Shown: piece after piece, positions 1-5,263 of the stretch | Position numbering within the stretch: position 1 is the first letter of the stretch | How the letters are laid out: every line of letters begins with the position of its first letter | Source: JAMXLL01 sp035279875 | GTDB lineage: Bacteria > Desulfobacterota > Binatia > Binatales > Binataceae | NCBI GenBank assembly: GCA_035279875.1 | Contig: DATEGX010000442.1 | Coordinates: forward strand, 1-8,710 | Length of the DNA stretch: 8,710 nucleotides | Direction: 5' to 3' | Notes under the pieces: model-generated | Database searches by the model: none | What the model saw: the letters and a program-made list of their open reading frames with translations, nothing else | What the model was told of the DNA's origin: nothing | Made by a program: the position numbers and the translations under genes

Positions 1-59
1 TCATTCATGCCGAAACGCGAGAGGAAAAACTTTTCCGGCTTGACCAGATCGTCGGCCAT
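1..59 (-). CDS. N-terminal fragment of an unidentified leftward gene
   Basis: The minus strand has an ATG at 59 that opens a frame running off the left edge, giving 19 full codons (MADDLVKPEKFFLSRFGMN). An AGGTGA Shine-Dalgarno match lies 9 nt upstream (plus positions 69-74), which supports this start. There is no signal peptide or membrane segment in what is visible. The F-F-x-x-x-F-G-M pattern faintly recalls N-termini of TldD-type metallopeptidases, but 19 residues are too few to assign a family. The gene has its own leader within the 302-bp gap to its right, so it is probably not tightly coupled to the HAD gene upstream. Confidence 0.6.
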   Translation of the reverse strand, partial: MADDLVKPEKFFLSRFGMN

Positions 60-128
60 CTGAGTTATTCACCTATCCTTAGGAATCACGGCGCGGAAGC
101 GCGTCAGCGATCCGTTTACGTCAGGTCT

Positions 129-154
129 CTCGCCACCCGTCCGGAGGGTGCGAG
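129..154. other. Bulged stem-loop in the leader of the left-edge gene
   Basis: CTCGCCACCC (129-138) pairs with GGGTGCGAG (146-154) through nine base pairs with one bulged C, leaving a 7-nt loop. No T-run follows on either strand, so a classical intrinsic terminator is unlikely. In leftward transcripts it would lie about 70-95 nt upstream of the start codon at 59, in the 5' leader. It could be a leader structure or a weak end signal for the HAD transcript; I do not recognise a known riboswitch core here. Confidence 0.3.
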
Positions 155-249
155 TTCGAGGCTAAGTCTACCAAATGGCGGGCATCGCTGAAATTCCAGT
201 GTTCGCGAACGAGAGAATGCGAAGAGCGGGATTCTAATGGATCGACAGA

Positions 250-295
250 TATAGCACGTATTGGACTAATATAGCCCCAGTTTCAATGCTATAGC
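250..295. repeat. Three TATAGC motifs with exact 20-bp period
   Basis: TATAGC occurs at 250-255, 270-275 and 290-295, so successive copies begin exactly 20 bp apart, close to two helical turns. The base before each is A, A and C, and the base after each is A, C and C. The DNA between the motifs is not conserved, so this is an array of short sites rather than a tandem duplication. The array lies 190-235 bp upstream of the leftward start at 59 and just downstream of the HAD stop. It could be an iteron-like binding array for a regulator; a chance origin cannot be excluded. Confidence 0.4.
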
Positions 296-361
296 CGCAA
301 ATCATTGTGTTGGGCCTTGTTGTCAAATGGATCGCGAGCTTTCGAGGCCAGGAGTCAATGG

Positions 362-1045
362 TCATTGCGTTGACGCCGCAGCAATCAGCGTAGGAAGGTC
401 GTAATCGAGCAACATCCCGACCCGCTCGATCGTTAAGTCAGGTGGCGAATATTTGGCGATCTCTGCCTGGTCGGTGGCGTAATGCCCCTGGCGTGGAAAT
501 ACGGTGGTTACCCGCCCCTTCCAGGCCCTTTTGAAAGCGGCGAGGATTCTGACCTTGTCATCAATAAGCACGTAATGGTCGGCAGGATAGTGGGCCTCGA
601 TGTCGTCGAGTTCGCGTTCCTTGTGGATGTAGATCAGCACCTGGCTGTCGAAGGTTTCCATCAGGCCGGAACGGCGAACCTTGAGCGGCTGAAAGACCAC
701 ATCCCCATCGGATACGATAACCGTCTCGCCGAAGGAGCGACAATGCTCGACGACGTCGAGCGAATTGGGAAACAACCGGTTTGCGAAGGGATAATCGATC
801 AGGAAATGCGATACCGCCAAGATGTGCGAATCCCGTGGATCTTCGATCCGATAGCGCTGTAGCGCCCCAAGATAATCGGCATATCCCAGTTCAGCGCGTA
901 ATTGCTCGAAGAAGGCCCAGTATCGTTTCTGCTTGTCGTCGCCAATCTCGCGTTCCAGGTGACGCATCAGGTCGGCCACTATGCGGTCGTTATCGAGCAG
1001 AGTGTTGTCGACGTCGAACAGAAAGACGGTTTTTTGAGCCGGCAT
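362..1045 (-). CDS. HAD-superfamily hydrolase
   Basis: This 227-residue cytosolic protein carries all the haloacid-dehalogenase motifs in order. Motif I is FLFDVDNT, with the nucleophile D11 and the acid/base D13. Motif II is VIVSDGD with S112. K142 (in HKERE) is the likely motif III lysine. Motif IV is VLIDDK with D162 and D163. The segment between motifs I and II (about residues 18-100) is helical in character, as expected for a C1-type cap. Members usually hydrolyse phosphate esters; the substrate cannot be read from sequence. I chose the ATG at 1045 because an AGGA ribosome-binding site lies about 8 nt upstream and the HAD core starts almost at once. The frame stays open for another 39 codons upstream, but that stretch is arginine-rich and lacks fold character. 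The gene is divergent from the VOC gene, with a 175-bp gap. A small GGGG-AAAT-CCCC hairpin (1061-1072) sits just upstream of its ribosome-binding site. Confidence 0.88.
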   Translation of the reverse strand: MPAQKTVFLFDVDNTLLDNDRIVADLMRHLEREIGDDKQKRYWAFFEQLRAELGYADYLGALQRYRIEDPRDSHILAVSHFLIDYPFANRLFPNSLDVVEHCRSFGETVIVSDGDVVFQPLKVRRSGLMETFDSQVLIYIHKERELDDIEAHYPADHYVLIDDKVRILAAFKRAWKGRVTTVFPRQGHYATDQAEIAKYSPPDLTIERVGMLLDYDLPTLIAAASTQ

Positions 1046-1220
1046 CTCGTTAATCCTGTGGGGGAAATCCCCTCGCGCAATGATTATCTGGCCGCTGGCG
1101 CAGCGACTCAATGATGGCCGGTACCGCTTCCGTTCGAATCCCTCACGCTCGACCTCGCGCAAACTGTAAGCCGGCCGCCTTTCCTGCTACCGTTCACGGC
1201 GCAAACGGAGGGCTGCGAGC

Positions 1221-1667
1221 ATGCTGGAGAGCATTTTTCATATCAATGTAAATTGCACCAACTTCGAACGGTCGCTCGAGTTCTACAAATTGCTCGGCTT
1301 CAAAGTGATTCGCGATTTGAACGAGGTGGGCAGTCCAGCGCTTAGCCGCGGCCTGCGGATTCCCGAAGGCCGTGGGCGAGCGGTACTGATGATTCTGGGG
1401 GACAATCCCCGTTCGACTCGTCTCGATCTGATCGAATGGAAAAACCCAAGGACAGAGGGGCAGGCGCATCCCAATTTATGGCATGCGGGGATGTGCCGAA
1501 TCGCTCTGCGCACTCGTACGCTGGCGCAGGACTACGAGGAACTCAAGGGCAAAGGCGTCGAATTCTGGACCGAACCGATCATGTTCAAGCTCGACGGGAG
1601 CCGGGAGGAAGGCTTCGCGTGTTGCACCGATCCGGACGGTACGGTGATCGAATTGATCCAGGTCTGA
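1221..1667 (+). CDS. VOC (glyoxalase/dioxygenase fold) family protein
   Basis: This 148-residue protein is a single vicinal-oxygen-chelate unit made of two beta-alpha-beta-beta-beta modules. Module 1 runs from IFHINVNC to LDLIEW (about residues 5-73), with the typical FERSLEFYKLLGF helix. Module 2 runs from about residue 88 to the end, with DPDGTVIEL close to the C-terminus. The positions that bind metal in glyoxalase I align with H7, E72, R93 and E144. The third ligand, normally histidine, is arginine here (GMCRIAL). The protein may therefore bind metal differently or not at all, and the reaction cannot be stated; glyoxalase, epimerase and dioxygenase roles all occur in the fold. The start is supported by a GGAGGG ribosome-binding site 8 nt upstream. 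The gene is divergent from the HAD gene and convergent with the secreted protein gene 20 bp downstream. I see no clear -35/-10 pair upstream. Confidence 0.88.
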   Translation: MLESIFHINVNCTNFERSLEFYKLLGFKVIRDLNEVGSPALSRGLRIPEGRGRAVLMILGDNPRSTRLDLIEWKNPRTEGQAHPNLWHAGMCRIALRTRTLAQDYEELKGKGVEFWTEPIMFKLDGSREEGFACCTDPDGTVIELIQV

Positions 1668-1670
1668 GAA

Positions 1671-1702
1671 GCGCAGCGAATTTCCGACTATTCGCGCTGC
1701 GC
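1671..1702. terminator. Possible bidirectional terminator hairpin
   Basis: GCGCAGC followed by GAAT (1671-1681) pairs with ATTC and GCTGCGC (1690-1702), with a 2-nt GC bulge and an 8-nt loop. It sits exactly at the meeting point of two convergent genes: just after the VOC stop and across the last codons and stop of the secreted protein gene. The position suits a shared transcription end. There is no T-run on either side, so intrinsic termination would be weak, and the role is inferred from placement. Confidence 0.35.
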
Positions 1703-2344
1703 GAAACCGTCTGGACCGAGTTGCAGCGGGCGTTGCACGTACTGACTATCGTCAAAATCATACGGCCCGGCTGAGCGCGGATCGAACCAGTGCGGCAAAA
1801 CGAAGTCGCTCAACGGGACGACCGCGCCATCAGACAGAGTCGCATCATAGTGGCAACAGACCACCGGGTCGGCCACTTCGGCATACCAGCCGTTGATGAA
1901 TCTCGCAGCCGATGGATCGACCAGCATCTCCGCCAGCTCGTGGCTGCCGTCGAGAAACACGCCCGCCAGACTCCCGCCGTTCGATCGAAGAGAGAAAATT
2001 GCCCGCGGACCCCGGCCGTCGAATGTGTGGTAGCCTCCGGCCGGGATGCCAGCGTAACTCAATGAGTGATCGACTACCTCAATTCGCCACGGACTCCGGA
2101 TGTCTGAACTGACTATTACAGGACGACCCTTCAGCCAGGTACTGCTCACGTGACCGGCTACGATATTCATCGCTTCGACGAATTCAGAGCGGATGGTTTC
2201 GTCCCACACGCCGGGAACATCCTGCGCTCGATTGATGAACTGCACCGCTATCGGACGTTGCGAATGGGACCGCCTGGCATGGGCGCTGGAGCAATAAGAG
2301 ACGACCAGCAATATCGATACGCCAAGCACCAAAATGCGCTGCAT
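1688..2344 (-). CDS. Secreted zincin-like protein with HELAE motif, uncharacterised
   Basis: This 218-residue protein starts with a signal peptide: MQR, a hydrophobic core of about 13 residues, then SSAHA before an arginine pair, so signal peptidase I cleavage after residue 23 is likely. The cysteine nearby is preceded by tyrosine, which makes a lipobox unlikely. The central motif is GSHELAEMLVDP, followed by GWYAEVADP, a cysteine pair and SDFVLPHWFDP. The HExxE arrangement with a downstream E-x-x-D resembles zincin-like proteins in which the second histidine of HExxH is replaced by glutamate. From memory, similar SHE..E...DP / SDFVLP proteins are common and annotated as hypothetical. Peptidase activity is plausible but not shown. 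I chose the ATG at 2344 because GGAAG lies 6 nt upstream and the signal peptide begins there; a GTG seven codons upstream is less likely. The gene is convergent with the VOC gene. Confidence 0.8.
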   Translation of the reverse strand: MQRILVLGVSILLVVSYCSSAHARRSHSQRPIAVQFINRAQDVPGVWDETIRSEFVEAMNIVAGHVSSTWLKGRPVIVSSDIRSPWRIEVVDHSLSYAGIPAGGYHTFDGRGPRAIFSLRSNGGSLAGVFLDGSHELAEMLVDPSAARFINGWYAEVADPVVCCHYDATLSDGAVVPLSDFVLPHWFDPRSAGPYDFDDSQYVQRPLQLGPDGFAQRE

Positions 2345-2350
2345 GCCCCA

Positions 2351-2406
2351 CTTCCAATCCGCCACTGCGCACCACTAACCCGGGTGCCGAGCGATTTGAT
2401 TGGAAG
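2351..2406 (-). promoter_or_regulatory. Inverted repeat overlapping the Shine-Dalgarno of the secreted protein gene
   Basis: On the minus strand CTTCCAATC (2406-2398) is followed 38 nt later by its exact complement GATTGGAAG (2359-2351). The second arm contains GGAAG, the best ribosome-binding site for the ATG at 2344. The intervening RNA can itself form a GCACC/GGTGC hairpin. If the 9-bp stem forms, the ribosome-binding site is hidden, as in RNA thermometers and translational riboswitches. The pairing is visible in sequence; control of translation is inference. Confidence 0.35.
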
Positions 2407-2517
2407 GTGCATTTGCGAGGTTTGGGCCATAGGAGTGAGTAGTCAGAGATCTATACTTTGACTACAGTTTTTACCGACGACCTCGTTGTTTGAGACAATC
2501 CAGTGACCGAATCTGAC

Positions 2518-2585
2518 TCGCTCGCACTTGCGTTTGTCGCGGCACACGTCCAACCCCGCGACATGTCGCAAATGCGTATAAGCGA
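2518..2585. repeat. Large bulged stem-loop (REP-like or structured RNA)
   Basis: Two arms form a stem of about 22 base pairs around a 13-nt loop (2543-2555). From the loop outward the pairs are TGTCGCGG (2535-2542) with CCGCGACA (2556-2563), an internal loop, TTGCG (2528-2532) with CGCAA (2567-2571), one mismatch, CGCA (2523-2526) with TGCG (2573-2576), a TATA bulge, and TCGCT (2518-2522) with AGCGA (2581-2585). A 12-bp palindrome, GCGACATGTCGC, lies inside the right arm (2558-2569). There is no T-run after either arm. Its place, 74 bp beyond the citrate synthase stop, suits an mRNA 3' structure, a factor-dependent terminator or an extragenic palindrome. Confidence 0.5.
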
Positions 2586-2658
2586 CTAATGAAGCGTGCT
2601 TCTTGTAACGAATCGGATCAGAGTACGCGAGCTTGGCAGCGATCGGTGTCGTCCGCGG

Positions 2659-3960
2659 TCAATTCCAACGGCGTAGCGGAGAACCGCGATAGCGCATACG
2701 AGGACGAATTAGACGATTATCCGCGTATTGCTCAAGACTGTGAGCGATCCATCCGGCTGTGCGCCCCACGGCGAACACGACCGCGGGCATGCCGCGCGGA
2801 AATCCGAGCATCCGGGTGCACACGGTCAGGTAAAAATCGAGATTGGGCCGCAGCCGGTCGCGATTCCACACCGCCTCTTCGACCTTGCCGGCGGTCTCGA
2901 ACCAGCGCTTACCCTGACGCCGCGCGATCGTGGCAGCGACTCGTTTTAACAGCATCGCACGAGGATCGCCTTGCGGATAAATCGCATGGCCGAAACCCGG
3001 CGGCAGCAGCTTTTTCTCGCTGAAGCCCGCCAGCATGCTCTCCAGATCGGCTCGCGCCTCGAGCGCTGCGAACATGCCCTCAATCCGGTCGCAGGCACCT
3101 CCGTGTATCGGCCCTGAGAGGGAACAGAGCGCCGCGAGGACCGAGGCATAGAGGTCCGCGCCGGTACTTGCTACCACGCGCGCTGCGAAAGTGGAGGCGT
3201 TAAGCTCATGCTCGGCGCAGGCGATCAGAAGGCGATCGAGCGCCGCGCGTCGCCATTCGTGATAGTCCCGGCCGAAAAATCCGCGCAGAAGGCGTGCAGC
3301 GGTACCGTTGCTGAGCGACCATTCACCGCCGCGTTTCGGCATCGCGCTCGGACTGCCGAGAGCGAGCGGCATCATACAAACGATTTGTACGGCGTCTCCG
3401 AGCCGAGAACGAGCCGGATTAGGTGGCTCAGCCGCGGCCAGCGCCGACATCATCACGGTTAGCCGCATCAGCGGTGGCGCGTCATGACCGACCCCCGAAA
3501 GCGCCGAGGCCACCGGCGGCGGCATGCGCGCTTCTCCGATCGTGGACCGGAGTTCGCCGGCTTCCTGAGGTGATGGGCGATCGCCGTTCCAGAGCAACAG
3601 GCAGACTTCCTCATAGCTGGCACGCTCGACCAACTCCTCAATCGGATAGCCACGATAGGCCAGTCGACCGTCGAGGATCGAGCTGACCGCAGATTCGGCG
3701 ACGATAACGCCCGAAGGCGCCGCCTCAGCCGTGGGCGGTTGGGCGATCGTGACCCAAGACGAAGCATCCGGCAGACTGCGGGCGCGCCGCCCCCGCTCGG
3801 GCATCGTAACCCCGCGCAGCGCATCGATATCCGCGCGGCGATAGAGCGCTTCGCGTCCCACGCGCCGGCGGTAGCTCTTCAACCAACCTCGGCTCACGTA
3901 GGCGTAGAGCGTGCCCAGCTTGACCCCAAGCTGATCGGCCGCTTCGGTCGCCGTGAGCAT
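2659..3960 (-). CDS. Citrate synthase with N-terminal helix-turn-helix domain
   Basis: This 433-residue protein fuses an excisionase/MerR-like DNA-binding domain (about residues 1-50) to a full citrate synthase (about 80-433). The head shows TATEAADQLGV, the recognition helix KLGTLYAYVSRG and a wing ending ALYRRADIDAL. The catalytic part has RGYPIEELVERASYEEV, EHELNASTF (H251, substrate binding), GPIHGGA (H286), GFGHAIY (H325), DPRA (R334), PNLDFY (D375) and GRTAGWIAH (R400). H286, H325 and D375 match the catalytic triad, so condensation of acetyl-CoA with oxaloacetate or a related 2-oxo acid is plausible. Citrate and 2-methylcitrate synthase cannot be told apart here. After the third-position H325 an alanine replaces the usual arginine of GFGHRVY. 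I prefer the ATG at 3960, with GAGGG about 8 nt upstream, over a GTG 11 codons further out. HTH-citrate synthase fusions are, to my knowledge, a known but poorly studied group. The gene is divergent from the LLM gene. Confidence 0.92.
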   Translation of the reverse strand: MLTATEAADQLGVKLGTLYAYVSRGWLKSYRRRVGREALYRRADIDALRGVTMPERGRRARSLPDASSWVTIAQPPTAEAAPSGVIVAESAVSSILDGRLAYRGYPIEELVERASYEEVCLLLWNGDRPSPQEAGELRSTIGEARMPPPVASALSGVGHDAPPLMRLTVMMSALAAAEPPNPARSRLGDAVQIVCMMPLALGSPSAMPKRGGEWSLSNGTAARLLRGFFGRDYHEWRRAALDRLLIACAEHELNASTFAARVVASTGADLYASVLAALCSLSGPIHGGACDRIEGMFAALEARADLESMLAGFSEKKLLPPGFGHAIYPQGDPRAMLLKRVAATIARRQGKRWFETAGKVEEAVWNRDRLRPNLDFYLTVCTRMLGFPRGMPAVVFAVGRTAGWIAHSLEQYADNRLIRPRMRYRGSPLRRWN

Positions 3961-4023
3961 CTGCTGACCCTCGGAGCTAGGATGCGCCGCCACACGGCCA
4001 TGACGCCACGCCCACGCGCCCTA

Positions 4024-4051
4024 CGTCAAGGCACGAATGCGTCGTTTGACG
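4024..4051. promoter_or_regulatory. Candidate operator: inverted repeat over the LLM promoter -35
   Basis: CGTCAA (4024-4029) and TTGACG (4046-4051) form a perfect 6-bp inverted repeat with a 16-bp spacer, so the half-site centres lie 22 bp apart, about two helical turns. The right half is also the -35 box of the LLM gene promoter. The repeat lies in the 155-bp region shared with the HTH-citrate synthase gene. A dimeric regulator, possibly the HTH fusion itself, could bind here. Short inverted repeats also arise by chance. Confidence 0.35.
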
Positions 4052-4076
4052 GCCTCCTGAATGAATCCGCTATAGT
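4046..4076 (+). promoter_or_regulatory. Sigma-70-like promoter of the LLM oxidoreductase gene
   Basis: TTGACG (4046-4051) matches the -35 consensus at five of six bases and TATAGT (4071-4076) matches the -10 at five of six. The spacer is 19 bp, slightly longer than the ideal 17. Transcription would start near 4083, giving a leader of about 30 nt before the ATG at 4116. This is the best promoter match noticed in the window. Confidence 0.55.
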
Positions 4077-4115
4077 CCTTGATAACTGCGAAAGAATTAC
4101 GCTACGGGAGCATCG

Positions 4116-5189
4116 ATGGAATTCGGCACTCTCATTTTCACCAAACCCCAGCGCGCCATCAGCGACACCCGCCGCGCCGAGGAACGTGGCTTCAGCCACG
4201 CCTGGTTTCCTGATTCTCAGATGATCTGGGGCGACACTTACGCGTGCATGGCGTTGGCTGCGGCCAACACGACCCGCATAAAGCTCGGCACTGGCGTCTC
4301 GCTCGCAACCAACCGGATCCCGCCCGTGACCGTCCATTCGATCGCAACCATCAACGAACTGGCGCCAGGGCGCGTCCTCCTGGGCTTGGGCACGGGACAT
4401 ACCGGACGTCGGGTAATGGGACTGCCGCCGGTGAAATTCGCCGATTTCCGCGAACAGGTGCGGGTGATTCACGACCTGCTCGAAGGCGGCGAGGCCATTT
4501 ACAACGCGGAGGGTTTAAGCCGCAAAATCCGCTATCTGCATCGCGACCGCCGCTTCATCAACCTGGACGACAAGATTCCATTGTTCGTCGCGGGCAACGG
4601 ACCGAGAATTCTTGGCCTCTGCGGCGAATTCGGCGACGGCATCATGACCACCGGGGTGATGGAGCCGCAGCGGCTTGCAGCTGTGTTCCGACACGCTAAA
4701 GCCGGAGCTGAGGCGGCAGGACGCGCTTTGTTCGCCAAGATGCCTTGTGTGTCGCTGACCCATTTATGCGTGCTGCGGCCGGGCGAAACCCTGGAATCGG
4801 AGCGGGTCGTCCAGATGGTCGGGGCATGGGTGGTTACCTGTCTTCATGCGATCGCAGCCGGCTATGCCAAGCCGAGTTCTCTACCCGCCGATGCGCGAGC
4901 TGTATACGACGAATATGCGATGTATTTGGAAAAGCTGGGCACACCGAACGAGCGTTATCTGGAACTCCACGTGGGCCATTGCACTTTTCTACCGCAACGC
5001 GAGAGAAAATTCGTCACACCGGCGACTATTCGTGCTTCGACTATAGTCGGGCCGCGAGAGGAAATAATTGATCGATTACGCGAACTGGAACGCGCAGGAC
5101 TGGACCAAGTTTGCCTCAGTCCGCCGATGGACGGTTTTGACGAGTATATTGACGAAGTATCGCGCGAAATAATCGAACGGATAAACTAA
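4116..5189 (+). CDS. LLM-class flavin-dependent oxidoreductase
   Basis: This 357-residue protein belongs to the bacterial luciferase-like / F420-dependent methylene-H4MPT reductase-like superfamily, a TIM barrel that uses FMN or F420. Supporting segments in order are the N-terminal strand MEFGTLIF, AEERGFSHAWFPDSQ, TTRIKLGTGVS, the family's INELAPGRVLLGLGTGHTG stretch, FREQVRVIHDLLEGGE, and KIPLFVAGNGPRILGLCGEFGDGIMTTG. The C-terminus has IVGPREEIIDRLRELERAGLDQVCL, the usual ending for the family. The length is normal and there is no signal peptide. FMN and F420 use cannot be told apart by eye, and the substrate is unknown; relatives act on alkanals, sulfonates, polycyclic compounds or F420-linked substrates. 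The start is supported by GGGAG 5 nt upstream and a promoter at 4046-4076. The last 100 bp and the sequence after the stop are AT-richer than the rest. Convergent with the flavoprotein gene; I see no clear terminator in the 74-bp gap. Confidence 0.92.
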   Translation: MEFGTLIFTKPQRAISDTRRAEERGFSHAWFPDSQMIWGDTYACMALAAANTTRIKLGTGVSLATNRIPPVTVHSIATINELAPGRVLLGLGTGHTGRRVMGLPPVKFADFREQVRVIHDLLEGGEAIYNAEGLSRKIRYLHRDRRFINLDDKIPLFVAGNGPRILGLCGEFGDGIMTTGVMEPQRLAAVFRHAKAGAEAAGRALFAKMPCVSLTHLCVLRPGETLESERVVQMVGAWVVTCLHAIAAGYAKPSSLPADARAVYDEYAMYLEKLGTPNERYLELHVGHCTFLPQRERKFVTPATIRASTIVGPREEIIDRLRELERAGLDQVCLSPPMDGFDEYIDEVSREIIERIN

Positions 5190-5263
5190 TAGGTTTCGTA
5201 ATTTATACCACTTAAGCAGCTCGCGCAATAGCAAGTCCGAGTAACTGGTTTTCCAATAGTTGC

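Larger units (their letters stand above)
60..361. other. Intergenic region with hairpin and phased TATAGC motifs
   Basis: This 302-bp gap separates the stop of the HAD hydrolase gene from the start of the fragment gene at the left edge, both read leftward. I find no open frame with coding character and no tRNA. It contains an AGGTGA ribosome-binding site for the left-edge gene (69-74), a bulged hairpin (129-154) and three TATAGC motifs at 20-bp intervals (250-295). On the minus strand a TTGACA occurs near 318-323, but no -10 box lies at normal spacing, so I do not call a promoter. The region probably holds the promoter and leader of the left-edge gene. Confidence 0.6.
2345..2658. other. 314-bp intergenic region with structured elements
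   Basis: This gap lies between the stop of the HTH-citrate synthase gene and the start of the secreted protein gene, both leftward. I see no credible coding frame. It holds a 9-bp inverted repeat that includes the ribosome-binding site of the secreted protein gene (2351-2406), a large bulged stem-loop (2518-2585) and a short GAAGC/GCTTC inverted repeat (2591-2602). A TATAGA on the minus strand near 2448-2453 could be a -10 box for the secreted protein gene, but no good -35 accompanies it, so it is not listed as a promoter. The length and structure suggest that the two genes are transcribed separately. Confidence 0.6.

Noticed and set aside
126..174. GTTCGAGGC followed by TCTACCA resembles the 3' half of a tRNA
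   Set aside because: The stem around the loop does not pair, the last loop base is not a pyrimidine, and no acceptor 5' strand is found.
201..210. Perfect palindrome GTTCGCGAAC as a possible operator
   Set aside because: A 10-bp perfect palindrome is expected about eight times by chance in 8.7 kb (one per 1024 positions), and the flanks do not extend it.
318..323. Minus-strand TTGACA as a -35 box for the left-edge gene
   Set aside because: No acceptable -10 hexamer lies 15-19 bp away; the nearest TATAGC is 27 bp downstream.
1123..1155. GTTCGAATCCCTC resembles a tRNA T-loop and 3' stem, suggesting a tRNA or an integration-site remnant
   Set aside because: The upstream strand of the T-stem (TTCCG) does not pair with CCCTC, no matching acceptor strand lies about 70 nt upstream, and no integrase or repeat of the segment is visible.
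1046..1162. N-terminal extension of the HAD gene to a farther upstream start
   Set aside because: The added 39 residues are arginine-rich and lack fold character, while the ATG at 1045 has an AGGA ribosome-binding site and sits right before the catalytic motif.
4026..4472. Open minus-strand frame antisense to the start of the LLM gene
   Set aside because: It lacks recognisable domains and covers the strongly supported LLM coding sequence and its promoter; it is a shadow of GC-rich coding DNA.
5190..5263. Possible terminator between the convergent LLM and flavoprotein genes (AACTGG-TTTT-CCAATAGTT)
   Set aside because: The pairing needs a 3-nt bulge, the stem is AT-rich and short, and no T-run follows; the gap is merely AT-rich.
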